This document shows, in pieces, positions 53,197 to 62,858 of a stretch of 64,000 nt of DNA (the stretch's first letter is position 1; every line of letters starts with the position of its first letter). The stretch covers positions 1,591,088-1,655,087 of the forward strand of contig BCIA01000005.1 of NCBI GenBank assembly GCA_001599815.1, in the 5' to 3' direction. This DNA is from Furcasterigmium furcatum (taxonomy: Eukaryota; Ascomycota; Sordariomycetes; Glomerellales; Plectosphaerellaceae). The notes beneath the pieces are model-generated. The model was not told the origin of the DNA and did no database searches. It worked only from the letters and a program-made list of their open reading frames with translations. The position numbers were made by a program, and so were the translations under genes.

Positions 53197-54134
53197 CTAC
53201 GACTTGATCGCGGCCTCGTTCTGCGCCTGCCCCGCCCTGTGGTTCTCGGCCTTGAGGGCTGCCAGCGTGGCCTCCTTCTCCTTGAGCTCCTCGAGGATCT
53301 TCTTCGAGAGCGCCTGCGCCTTGTCCTGCGCCTCCTTGAGCTTCTTGATCTCCAGCGCCTCCGTCTCGCGGCTGTAGTCGAGCCCGGGCTTGTTGCTCGC
53401 GGGGATCATGGCCGTGCGCTCCCAGACGTCGTTGTAGTTGGCGCCGCGCACGGAGGTGTTGGGCGTGGGCAGGGGCGGGATCGGCTTGGCGCCCTTCGCG
53501 CCCTTGCCCTTGCCGCCTGCTGCGAGGGCCGCCGCGACGCCGCCGGGGTGGCCCTTGGGGTGCGCGCCGGTGGTGAGGGCGTCGTAGAAGGCCTCGAAGG
53601 GCTCGTTGAAGACTTGCTCCTCGTAGATCCAGGCGCGCACCTCGCCAGTGCCGCCGCGCATCTCCTCCTTCTCCTCCTCGGTGCGGCCGTAGGGGTGCAG
53701 GCGCAGGTGGTGGTAGAGGGTCTGGGGCTTCTCGCCGGACTCGGAGGCGTAGTAGAGCTTGATTGTGATTTCGAATTCGCCCCAGCCGGTTTCGTCGACA
53801 GCGAATGCCTTGCCGGGTTCGCCATCAATGTCTGGGGGGAGAGTTAGTGGAAGGAGCCCGGGGGGTTGGACCGGAAGCGAGGAGGGGACATACTACGGAG
53901 GGCGTTGGGGATGGATTCGTGGAGCTTGAATTGGACGCGTCGCAGCCAGTACGTGACGTCGATGTCGTCGATTCCCTTGACGAACACCTGCCAGGAATGG
54001 GTGTGGTCGTCGGGGACGCCGGGAGGCTTCGGATTGTACTGGGGATGGAACGGTCGCGCGGTTGTGCCGAAGATGAAAGGGCGTGTGATCTGGGTGCCCT
54101 TGACCCGCTTCCCCAGATTGTTGGCGGGCGCCAT
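53197..54134 (-). CDS. YAF9: YEATS-domain protein Yaf9 (SWR1/NuA4 subunit)
   Basis: Two exons on the minus strand, 54134-53894 and 53831-53197, giving 291 residues. The YEATS domain fills about residues 10-170: RPFIFGTTARPF, THSWQVFVKG (with the aromatic cage region), VQFKLHESIPNALR, then WGEFEITIKLYY and YHHLRLHPYG. A C-terminal coiled coil follows (LEIKKLKEAQDKAQALSKK). Yaf9 reads acylated histone H3 and belongs to the SWR1 chromatin-remodelling and NuA4 acetyltransferase complexes in the nucleus. A Lys/Gly-rich linker lies between the two parts. Its stop codon (TAG, 53197-53199) is followed by a long in-frame open stretch listed separately. Divergent from the COQ11-like gene. Confidence 0.92.
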
Positions 54135-54597
54135 GGCGGTAGTGCTGCTGAGAGATGTTGGCGGGCGGGCGAGAATGTTGATGAAGAAGTAAAGGACGAC
54201 GCGGGTTCTCCAAAGTTCGAGGGCGACATCAAGTGGCCAAAGTTCTGCAGCCTCGCCAGTGGGGTAATTCGATTCACCAATCGGATGCGCAGAGTGAATC
54301 TGCTCGAGCGCCCAGACGGGAAAGTTTAGCTCGTCTGGTCCGTGCGTCTCAGCCTTCGGTCTCAATGAAATCATCGACCTCGAGCTCGGCCCATCCCGAT
54401 TTATAGTCGACGTTCCGGGATCTCACATCGAACCACCCACTCCTTCATAAGCAGTTGTCCCTTGCAATTGCTTCGGCCAACTCACATTAATACGTCTCAA
54501 GTCAATGGTTTCGTCTGAATTGATCTTTCTTTAAATCTAATTACTTAGCTGCCACTCCCTTTCAGAGCTCCAGATAGCTCGACTCATCCCGTCCGAG
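54135..54597. other. Divergent promoter of YAF9 and COQ11-like gene
   Basis: 463 bp between divergent conserved genes; no gene is seen. Confidence 0.45.
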
Positions 54598-55528
54598 ATG
54601 GCCTCAGCTGCAACCAAGAGACTCGTCGTCTGCGGAGGGAGCGGCTTCGTCGGCTCCAGGATATGCAAATACGCCGTCCAGCGGGGATGGGACGTCACAT
54701 CAGTCAGGTAGGCTCTCAGCGTGTCACCGCATATGCCACGAGACTCACGCATCCAGCCGCTCCGGTGAGCCGAAATGGGACGCCGTCACGTCCTCCTCCT
54801 CGCCTCCCTCCTGGGCGCACAAGGTCAGCTGGGAGCGCGCCGACATCCTGCGCCCCGTGACGTACGCGCCCCTGCTCAAGGGCGCCGATTACGTCGTCCA
54901 CACCATGGGCATCCTCCTCGAGGCGGACTACAAGGGCCTAGTCTCCGGCCGCGAGTCCCCCATCGCCGGCATCCAGAAGGTCTTCGCCCCCGTCAAGGAT
55001 CGCGGCGTCCGCAGCCCCCTTGAGCAGAAGGCCGGCGAGGAGGACATCAGGCCCGCCAACCCCAATGATCAGTTCTCCTACGAGATCATGAACCGCGACA
55101 GCGCCGTCATGCTCGCCAAGCAGGCCGCCGCCGAGAACGCCGGCGCCTTCCTGTACCTGTCCGCCGCGGGCGGCGCGCCCATCCTGCCCGCGCGGTATCT
55201 CAAGACGAAGCGCGAGGCGGAGAGCATCATCACCTCCGAGTTCCCCCGGATGCGAGGCATCTTCCTGCGCGCGCCCTTCATGTACGACAGCTCGAGGAAG
55301 TTCACCCTCCCCATGGCCGCCATGGCCTTTGGCGGGTCCCTCTTCAACACAGTCACCCGGGGCACGTTCAGTAGCATTCTGGGGGCCGGGGCCTCCAAGC
55401 CCCTGCCTGTCGAGACTGTCGCGGAAGCAGCGGTCGAGGCACTGGAGGACGGCGTCACGAGAGGGCCTGTGGAGATACCCGAAATCGAGGAGCTCGCGAA
55501 CAAGGCGTGGAGGAAAAGCATGCTTTGA
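54598..55528 (+). CDS. COQ11: Atypical SDR, Coq11-like (coenzyme Q biosynthesis)
   Basis: Two exons, 54598-54707 and 54757-55528, giving 293 residues. The N-terminal Rossmann motif is LVVCGGSGFVGSRICK (GGxGFxG), and DYVVHTMGILLEADYKG follows at the end of strand 4. The active-site region is FLYLSAAGGAP plus YLKTKREAE (YxxxK), as in NDUFA9-like atypical SDRs. The closest named relative is yeast Coq11 (YLR290C), a mitochondrial inner-membrane-associated protein of the coenzyme Q complex. The mapping is by similarity of motif order, not proven orthology. No classical presequence is obvious. It ends convergently, with 99 bp to the SYF2 stop. Confidence 0.85.
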
Positions 55529-55627
55529 AGGGGCTCCCTGCCCCGTAATGCAGACTGTTGTATGATAGTGTATCAACATGCAAGGCTCATAATACCCAGA
55601 TCGTTGCTCCTCCGACCGCCCACCGGC

Positions 55628-56632
55628 TCAAATCATCGTCCCCCGCTCGAAGCTGTCCCGTATCTCCGCCGTGTACTTGTTGTAGAACCGCGCCAGCTTC
55701 TGGTTGAACTGCTTGTTCTTCTCGTTGATGTACGTTACGTCGCCGTCGTCGCCGTTCTGCGCCAGCCGGTCCTTGCGCGCCTTCATCCGCTTGTCCTCCG
55801 CCCGCTGCAGGTCCTCCACCAGCCGGTCGATGTTCTCCTTGCTCGGCTTGTTCTGCGCGAACCCCGTCGAGTCGGCCGTCGAGTAGAACGACCCGTCCTT
55901 GTCGATGGCGATGAGCTCCCCGTCCTCCGTCTCGACGATGTCGAGCCCGCCCGAGGCGGCCGCCCGCTCGACCGCCGCCATCTTGTCGCGCTCGTACCCC
56001 TCGAGGTTCGGCTCGATGTTGCGCAGCTGCCCCTTGTAGATCTTGTTGCTCTCAGCGTGGTAGCTCTGGAAGGCGTTGTTGTCGCGGTGCGCCCCCTTCT
56101 TCTTGAGCCGCTTGTCCCACTTCTCGCTCTCGTCGATGGTCCAGTCCCACGCGCGCTTGCGCTCGAAATCGTCGCCGGCGTCCTCGACGTCGGCCTTGAG
56201 GAGCTTGTGCGCTGCGATCGCCTGCTTGCGGTTCAGCGCCGTCAGCTGGCTGGGGTCTGTGGCGAGGCGCTGCGACTCGCGCGCCGCCTCCTTCATGTTC
56301 TGATCGGAGGAGGATTTTGCGCGGGCCTGCAGTGCTTTGAAGCGGGCGAAGCGGTCTTGGGCCTTGGAGGCTGCATCTGCTGCTGCTGCTGGTGCTGATG
56401 ATGAGGAAGCCTCCGCCGGGGCTGCTTCTGGGGTTGCCTCTGGGGCGGCTTCTGGGACGGCTTCTGGGGCGTCTGTTGCTGAGGGTTTGCTTGGGCTGGC
56501 GGTTGGCTCTTCTTTCTCGGGGACTTCCTCGATGGGCTGGGATGGCTCCGGTGCGACGGCGGGAGTCTCTTCTTGGGCTGCTTCTGCCCGAGCACTGGCC
56601 CTCGTTTTTCTCTTCTTCGCAGCGGGCGGCAT
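55628..56632 (-). CDS. SYF2: Pre-mRNA-splicing factor Syf2
   Basis: Single exon on the minus strand, 334 residues. The conserved core occupies residues about 95-334: RFARFKALQARAKSSSDQN, WDWTIDESEKWDKRLKKK, FQSYHAESNKIYKGQLRNI, and the C-terminal KQFNQKLARFYNKYTAEIRDS. The N-terminal 95 residues are a Pro/Ala/Glu-rich low-complexity region (repeated APEA/AAPEA units). A basic PAAKKRKTR at the start looks like a nuclear signal. Syf2 is part of the NineTeen-complex-related spliceosome machinery and acts in both steps of splicing and cell-cycle progression. Convergent with the COQ11-like gene. Confidence 0.95.
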   Translation of the reverse strand: MPPAAKKRKTRASARAEAAQEETPAVAPEPSQPIEEVPEKEEPTASPSKPSATDAPEAVPEAAPEATPEAAPAEASSSSAPAAAADAASKAQDRFARFKALQARAKSSSDQNMKEAARESQRLATDPSQLTALNRKQAIAAHKLLKADVEDAGDDFERKRAWDWTIDESEKWDKRLKKKGAHRDNNAFQSYHAESNKIYKGQLRNIEPNLEGYERDKMAAVERAAASGGLDIVETEDGELIAIDKDGSFYSTADSTGFAQNKPSKENIDRLVEDLQRAEDKRMKARKDRLAQNGDDGDVTYINEKNKQFNQKLARFYNKYTAEIRDSFERGTMI

Positions 56633-57092
56633 TTTGTCTCGAGTGGGTAAGATCGATCGCGAAGAGTGGATGGAGTTATTTCCCGGTGTGTGAGGAGTGG
56701 CGGGTGGTCTTGTTGCAGTCGTGTGGTGTTTGATGCTCTATCGAAAGTCTGTCGGATGCTGAAGTTGAGGCTGCACCGGCAGTCGCTTGGTGGAGACTTT
56801 GCCAGGGCCCCGGTGGCGTCATCACCCCGTTAGACAGAAATGTATCGAGCTGACAGTTGCATATGCAGCTAAAGGGCCAGTGCCCCGTTTCCCCGGACCC
56901 CGGACTTGCCCCTTGGCAGTGCTCCACAGAAACAGGCACAGGCCAGTTGCCCATCTCATCTTCCATCCCCAGTTCACCATCAACATTCACACTTCACTCT
57001 CTCCTTTCCAGCTTCGTCCAAACAGCAATGAGGAAATCACACGCTCCTACCTTATAACATCCGCATTACGAGCTCCTCACCAGCTCGGTACC
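56633..57092. other. Divergent promoter region
   Basis: 460 bp between SYF2 and the mitochondrial-type gene. The last 150 bp are CA/TC-rich leader. No gene is seen. Confidence 0.4.
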
Positions 57093-58154
57093 ATGCGCTC
57101 ATTCACCGCCGCCAGAAGGCCGTCGTCCTGCCTCTTTCTCCAGATCTCGCAGTTTCACACGACGCGTCCGTGTCCCGCCCTCAGAACGAGGCGCAAGCCT
57201 CTTCCTGTCCCGGAGGATTGGCGGCCTTTTCAGGCCTCAGATATGCTGCTTGACCTCGACTCTTTCGATAGTCCATATGTCCGCCCCTACGACGACAACG
57301 ACGAGGCTGCGCAGCAAGCCAAATGGGCTGTCGAGCCTGAGCGGAACAAGGTCAAGGAGACCCTGAGCAACCGTGAGATGGCCCTGCGCAATGCGCACGA
57401 ACGACATGCCCTGCTTATGAGCGACGAGTCTCTCAAAAAGTGGCGCATCAACGACATGGACATTCTTAGTGTGGCCCTGGGCCACGAGGCCCCGTGGCAG
57501 CTTAAGCGCCAGCGGGAACAAGTCTTGGGCTCGACCGAGACCTCCCTAGACCTGGTGTTCGGAATGAACGGCATCCCCAGGGGCCTCGGCCTGAAAAACG
57601 ACGGCTTGCTCGAATGGCTCCTCTGGCGACAGAAGGAGCTGGCACCAACCACCACACCCAGCCGCGATCTCGTCCAGAAAGTATTGCGGGAGTATGTGGG
57701 GAACAGCCGGGCCAGCCGATTTCAGGGCTGGCGCAGGTTTCTCGTCTGGGTTCTGAGGATGGCCGGCGGCCCTGCCATGCTGAACGACTTCCAGAAGGAG
57801 ATTTCACAGATCCTGGCCGGCTTCTGCTCTGCCGACCGGCCCTCGCGGGACATGCTCATCCTCTTGAACAATTTTTCCGTCAGACTTGGAGAGTCTGGGT
57901 ACGACCTGGCGCCGGAGCTGTGTCGTCTTGGTCTCGTTTTTGCCACCGATCTTGACAGTTCAGAGGCCATGCGGAGGTACTTGACCATGGGCCTGGAGAA
58001 GGGCCACTGGAGGGCACCACCAGATGCGCAGCTGCCAGACATCAAAATTCTCAGCAATGCCTTGGTGAGAGGCAAGGCCGGTCGGGTTGAGATCGCAGAC
58101 AGCATTGGGAGCCAGGCGGCGTTGATCGAGGAAGCCGCCCAACGGGGACTATGA
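57093..58154 (+). CDS. Hypothetical protein with mitochondrial presequence
   Basis: Single exon, 353 residues from ATG 57093 to the TGA at 58152-58154. The N-terminus (RSFTAARRPSSCLFLQISQF, then HTTRP) is Arg/Ser-rich and free of acidic residues, a typical mitochondrial import signal. The rest is helical, with no catalytic motif that I recognise. Segments such as FLVWVLRMAGGPAMLNDF recall helical-repeat organelle proteins found across Sordariomycetes. After the TGA the same frame stays open for 22 codons (ending TAATAA at 58221), which looks coding, so the annotated C-terminus may be short. Function unknown. Confidence 0.75.
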   Translation: MRSFTAARRPSSCLFLQISQFHTTRPCPALRTRRKPLPVPEDWRPFQASDMLLDLDSFDSPYVRPYDDNDEAAQQAKWAVEPERNKVKETLSNREMALRNAHERHALLMSDESLKKWRINDMDILSVALGHEAPWQLKRQREQVLGSTETSLDLVFGMNGIPRGLGLKNDGLLEWLLWRQKELAPTTTPSRDLVQKVLREYVGNSRASRFQGWRRFLVWVLRMAGGPAMLNDFQKEISQILAGFCSADRPSRDMLILLNNFSVRLGESGYDLAPELCRLGLVFATDLDSSEAMRRYLTMGLEKGHWRAPPDAQLPDIKILSNALVRGKAGRVEIADSIGSQAALIEEAAQRGL

Positions 58155-59338
58155 TGCGATTCTAGAAAGGCAGAGTCCTTCCAGAAGCTTGTCACGGAGG
58201 CCTCGACGGAGGCACTCGAATAATAAACCCCAAATTGGAATCCTCCATCACCAAGCCAAGGCCCTCGACGGGCGCCTGGACGCGGCATGTCGGCGATGAC
58301 TTGCTTCGCCGACGCCGTTCCATCTCGGCATGCAACACACCGGCATGTCAACCTTGAATCTGATCTCACAGGCACCCGCGAAACCGGTTCCTTGCGAGAC
58401 CTCCATAAGGCGACGAATCCCACAGGACCCTCACGCACCAACTCGAGCACCCCATGAGGCTGAGTCACGATCTCGTCGGCCGTGGCGTAAGACACGCGCA
58501 TCGTCTCTCGGCGCGAGAGCTGCGAGCTGTCGGAGAACACCACCATGAGCTGACCTCGTCCGCCGCACCCATTGGCCGAGAACCGCCAGAGCAGACCGAC
58601 TAGCTGCTCTAGTCAGAACGCATGTCCCAAGCCCGCATCCGACTCCAAGCAACTTGATTTGCTTGTGATCCCCTGACCCCGACAAGTTGTGCGACCCAGC
58701 AGGCCTGCGACGATACCTGCCGAGTGCTTGGTCCGGCTCACAACATCAGCACACTTTGCCCCTAGCAACGTCCGCGTCCCTACCAGCGCTCTGGTACGAG
58801 GTACAACCTCCCCCCGGGGCCCGACGGCACGAACAGATGCCTATCTCATGTCACGACCCTGCCCAAGTGTAGGGAACCCAATGGCGTCGGCGCGGGCACG
58901 GGGCCAATCGCTTAAGCCGGCCGCGACGATTTCTTCTGCATCTCATTCGTCTCAGCCCGCGGCGCGGGATACGCACACACGCTATTGAACGAAGGCGAGG
59001 CCCCATGGCGTCGGAGCGGCAGCCCTGTGTGCTCTCCTCTTGGGTGTGCTGGACTAGACTGGACTGCCGCCTGTCTTCGTGCAGATCTGGGGCCTGGAAC
59101 CAGGGCCTCCGCCCCCCTCCTGTTTTCCTACTACGCTTACCTCTCGTCAATGAAGAAGAAATATCAAGCATCGCCGTGCCCGTGCCCATCACCGCCTCGG
59201 AAACACCTCCGTCTCTCCATGTTCCTTCGTTCCACTTGTGGCGAGTCGCACTCTCACTCCATCTGCGCGGCAGCATCCTTTGTGTATATTTCGAACCGGT
59301 GAGTATGAACGACGACTGACAGGACAGACTTCGACACA
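58155..59338. other. Intergenic region
   Basis: About 1.2 kb; the first 70 bp contain the in-frame extension noted in findings. A GTGAGT donor-like site at 59299 lies in what is probably the kelch gene leader. No further gene is seen. Confidence 0.4.
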
Positions 59339-61700
59339 ATGTCCTGGTCCACTCTTTATCCGGGCTCCTCCGCCGGTCGGTATGGGGCCGTCCGGGGATC
59401 GGCGAGCCAAGATTCGCGAAGGCTTCGCGGGATGTTGACGCCCCGGCTATCTACGATACTTCTTCTCCAGCTCCTCTTCATCGGCCTCTCGTCGCAGCAG
59501 CGCGACCCCGTGAAGAACTTCTGCCGGCGCTTCGGGCACCAGACCGCCGTCGTGGACGACAAGCTCTTCATCGACGGCGGCCTGGTGAACTGGAACCCCA
59601 TCTCCTCCTACCCAGACAACTACACCAGTGAGTTCCCTGAAGCCCAATATCAGCGACGTTTCCTAAGCCAAATTCTCCCCCCCAGATACTTGGCTCCTCT
59701 ACCAAGACCTCACCACAGTCGCCTCGTCCGGGATGCCCCAGCTCCAGGCAAACCTGAGCAAGAACGCCTCCGTCCCCAGCGTCCACGGCGGCGCCCTCTG
59801 GGCCGACGACGTCAACAAGCGCCTCTTCCTCTTCGGCGGCGAGTACTACAACGAGCCCCCCTCCCACTTCGACCTCTTCGCCTACGACGTCCTCGAGGAC
59901 CACTGGGACGCTCTCGGCGCGCCGCGGGCGGACGACGTCCAGCGCGTCAGCTACGGCGCGGGCGTCTCCGTCTCAGAGCGCGGCGAGGGCTACTACTACG
60001 GCGGCTGGCTCAGCAACGCCTCCGTCCCCGGATGGGGTGACGCGCCGCCCGTCGCCACCTCGCGGCTGGTCAAGTACAACATGGACTCGGGCGAGTGGAC
60101 CAACACCACGGGCCCGGACGACGTGCGCCGGGCCGAGGGCGCCATGCTCTTCGTGCCCGCAGGCGACGGCGGGCTGCTCATCTACCTCGGCGGCGTGACG
60201 GATCTGTACCAGAACGGCACGGCCGTCGGGCAGCGAATGGAGGAGATCTTCATCTACGACGTGCTCAGCGGCAAGTGGTACCGGCAGGAGGCGTCCGGGC
60301 AGGTCCCGGAGCAGCGGCGGCGGTTCTGCGCCGGCGTGACGTGGCCCGAGGACAAGTCGTCGTATAACATGTGAGTACACACCCAGTCCCAGATCTTTAG
60401 ATGGCTGGAGCTGACATGGGAGGACAGCTACCTCTACGGCGGCGCTCACCCTCCCCTAGAGGAAGGCGCAGGCTTCGACGACCTGTATATCCTCAGCCTG
60501 CCGTCGTTCACCTGGATCAAGATGTACCCCAACGACCGCAACGGGACGGGCGACTACCCCCACCACTCGCTGTCCTGCAACATGGCTCCGGGAAGCGCCC
60601 AGATGCTCATCATCGGCGGCCACTTTCCGCTGATGGAGGACTGTGACGCCCCCGAGCAATGGGGCACGCACAACGCGGACCTGGGCAAGCAGAACGAGGA
60701 CAAGAGCCCATGGGCGCTTTACGAGCCGAACAAGACGGAGTACGTCGTGCCAGATGACGTTTTCAAAGTCATAGGGGGCAATGGGAAGGGAGGGGCCACA
60801 AAGAAGGTGCCCGATGACGGGTTCGACCACGCGGACATCGGCGTCCTGATGACGCGCAAAGCCAGCATCGCGGAACGGACACCGACACGGGATATCAAGG
60901 GCGGCGAGGGCAGCTCTGGGTCGTCCGGACTGGTGCTGTCCACGGGTGCGATCATCGGCATCGCGGTCGGCGGCGGGGTGCTGCTCCTGGCCGCCCTGGC
61001 AGCTTGCATCTTCTGCCTCCGCCGGCGCCGAAGAAGACAACAGAGCATCCAAGCCCAGCAAGCCCATTTCCCCTCGCCCGGTCACCCATACCACCACAGC
61101 ATGTCTGAAGCAGGCTGGTCGCCCGCGCAGACCTCCGCCCTCGCGACCTCCCCGTCCCCCTACGCCCAGGGCCTCGATCGTGAACGCGCCGGTAGCGCCC
61201 GTACCGTGCCCCCCTACACCGGCCCCCCGGTCGAGCTCCCCTCCGACGGCACCACGCCGCTGGGCTCGGGGCAGCAGCACGGCTACTTCGCCGATGGCAC
61301 CGGCACGGGCTCCTCGGGCCAGCGCACCGTCGCCGCCTCCGACGACACGGGAACCCCCAGCCGCGCCGCGTCGGCCAAGTACGACGCGCACGGCAACGCC
61401 TGGGTGCCGCAGGTGAGCATGGTCCAGGTCTCCCCGGGCAGCGGGCGGCAGTACACCCACCACCGCAGCGTGTCTGCGCAGTCGCCGCCGATGCCGCCGT
61501 CCCCGGCCTACACGGGTCAGCACCCGCACAGTCCCGGGCGTTGGTCCCATCACCAGAGACAGCCCAGCCCGGCATCAACGCCACGGAGCGAGCTCGTACC
61601 GGCCGCCGCGCGGGATCACCGGTCCTTCTCGGAGCTGAGCGCTGACAGGGGGCGGCCGGAGGACGGGTCCCCTCGACATGAGACCTATTATCACCCGTAA
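59339..61700 (+). CDS. Kelch-repeat single-pass membrane protein
   Basis: Three exons, 59339-59627, 59686-60370 and 60428-61700, giving 748 residues from the first ATG. The in-frame ATG at 59432 gives a better signal peptide (MLTPRLSTILLLQLLFIGLS) and may be the true start, making 717 residues. Kelch blades are visible: GHQTAVVDDKLFIDGG, HGGALWADDVNKRLFLFGG, LLIYLGGVTDLYQ and YLYGGAHPPLEEGAGFDDLYIL. A transmembrane segment follows at residues about 493-522 (STGAIIGIAVGGGVLLLAAL), with a stop-transfer RRRRRR. The Pro/Ser/Gly-rich tail of about 220 residues is cytosolic. It is likely a cell-surface sensor or wall-related protein, as seen in many fungi; the ligand is unknown. Confidence 0.9.
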
Positions 61701-62543
61701 GGAACGACAGAGGCTCGCGCGTGACGAACGACAGAGGCTCAGGAAGCCCCTCCACTATACCCAAGATCGGACCAATGTGTAGATGTACCGCCGAACGAAA
61801 CTGCAATGAAATTTCCCGAACTCGAAATTGGCTCCCGGAACGACAAGGGGAGGGCGAGGACTGGTGAAGCATGTACCTAGTATCGTAATGTCATTAATAA
61901 ATGAGGCTATCCATCTCGTGACCAACCCAGATTTTGCGTCATGTTCGCCTCTATTTGGCCATGATGGTGTATGGTGTGACCGTCGCCATGCAGCACACCT
62001 ACTATTTGCCATAAATTAATCCAGTGAAATGCCATACATACTATGTGTCAGAATGCCGTGACATCTCGACGCCTCTCCGGAGCTGGTCATGGGACAGCTG
62101 CTTCCGGCCGGCAAGCCAACTTTGGCTCTGGGACGTTCAAGAGCGGTGAGAATTCGGCAACATCGGAATTCAGTGGCCCCATTTACACTTCTGATCGCGT
62201 GCTCATCTCCAGACGCCACAGAGCCCTAACTCAGGGGCAGGCCCGCCAGTCGCGAGCACGCCACAGGACACGATGTTTTCGCCATGTCGCGCATTCTTCT
62301 TCTCCCGGCCGAGGAGGAGTCTAGAAGCTTGACGTCCGCCAGCCAGGGCGATCCACAGTTGTGCGCTGTGCCCCTGTTCTGCAGGTAGGGCTCTGACGAG
62401 AGACGGCGTCCCCGATCCCGAGAGCTTGACCCTGGGAATGGACCCTTGAGAATGTGCCTCGGCACGGAAATCCTTCTGATCGGACGTCGACCTCGTGGTG
62501 TCGGCGGCGGCGCTGGGTGAGCAAGGAGTGAGCTTACAGTGTC
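61701..62543. other. Intergenic region
   Basis: 3' region of the kelch gene. It starts with two copies of the short string AACGACAGAGGCTC (near 61703 and 61728). No gene is seen. Confidence 0.35.
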
Positions 62544-62858
62544 TCAATCCGGAGCTTTGAAAAGACCGGCACGCCCAAGCAAGAATCCAACAGTCGCTCC
62601 ACGCAGAGTGTAGTCTCTGACTCGGCGGCCATCGACGGTGGAGATCACAAACCACCACAGACCGTGCCGCCCAAGCTGAGAATTAGTGTGGATATTGCCC
62701 ACCCAAACCAGCGCGGGTAAATCTCCGTCTGCGAAGTTACGCGCCTCATCCCAAGCACTGGCCGCTAGCTCCATTGTGGTGATCGTGGGCTCGAGAGTGA
62801 GCCTTTTCTGGGTGGTACTCTCGGGCGGGCGTCGGGAAGTGAGCAGGGTGGATCTCAT
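62544..62858 (-). CDS. Possible small hypothetical ORF
   Basis: 104 codons on the minus strand starting ATG. Composition is closer to coding than its surroundings: PALVWVGNIHTNSQLGRHGLW and WFVISTVDGRRVRDYTL look like protein strands. It lacks a recognised domain and could be an exon of a larger gene or a gene remnant. Weakly supported. Confidence 0.25.
   Translation of the reverse strand: MRSTLLTSRRPPESTTQKRLTLEPTITTMELAASAWDEARNFADGDLPALVWVGNIHTNSQLGRHGLWWFVISTVDGRRVRDYTLRGATVGFLLGRAGLFKAPD

Noticed and set aside
53160..53201. A 37-nt GT-AG intron that would skip the YAF9 stop codon
   Set aside because: Too short, and removing 37 nt would shift the frame out of the coding-like extension.
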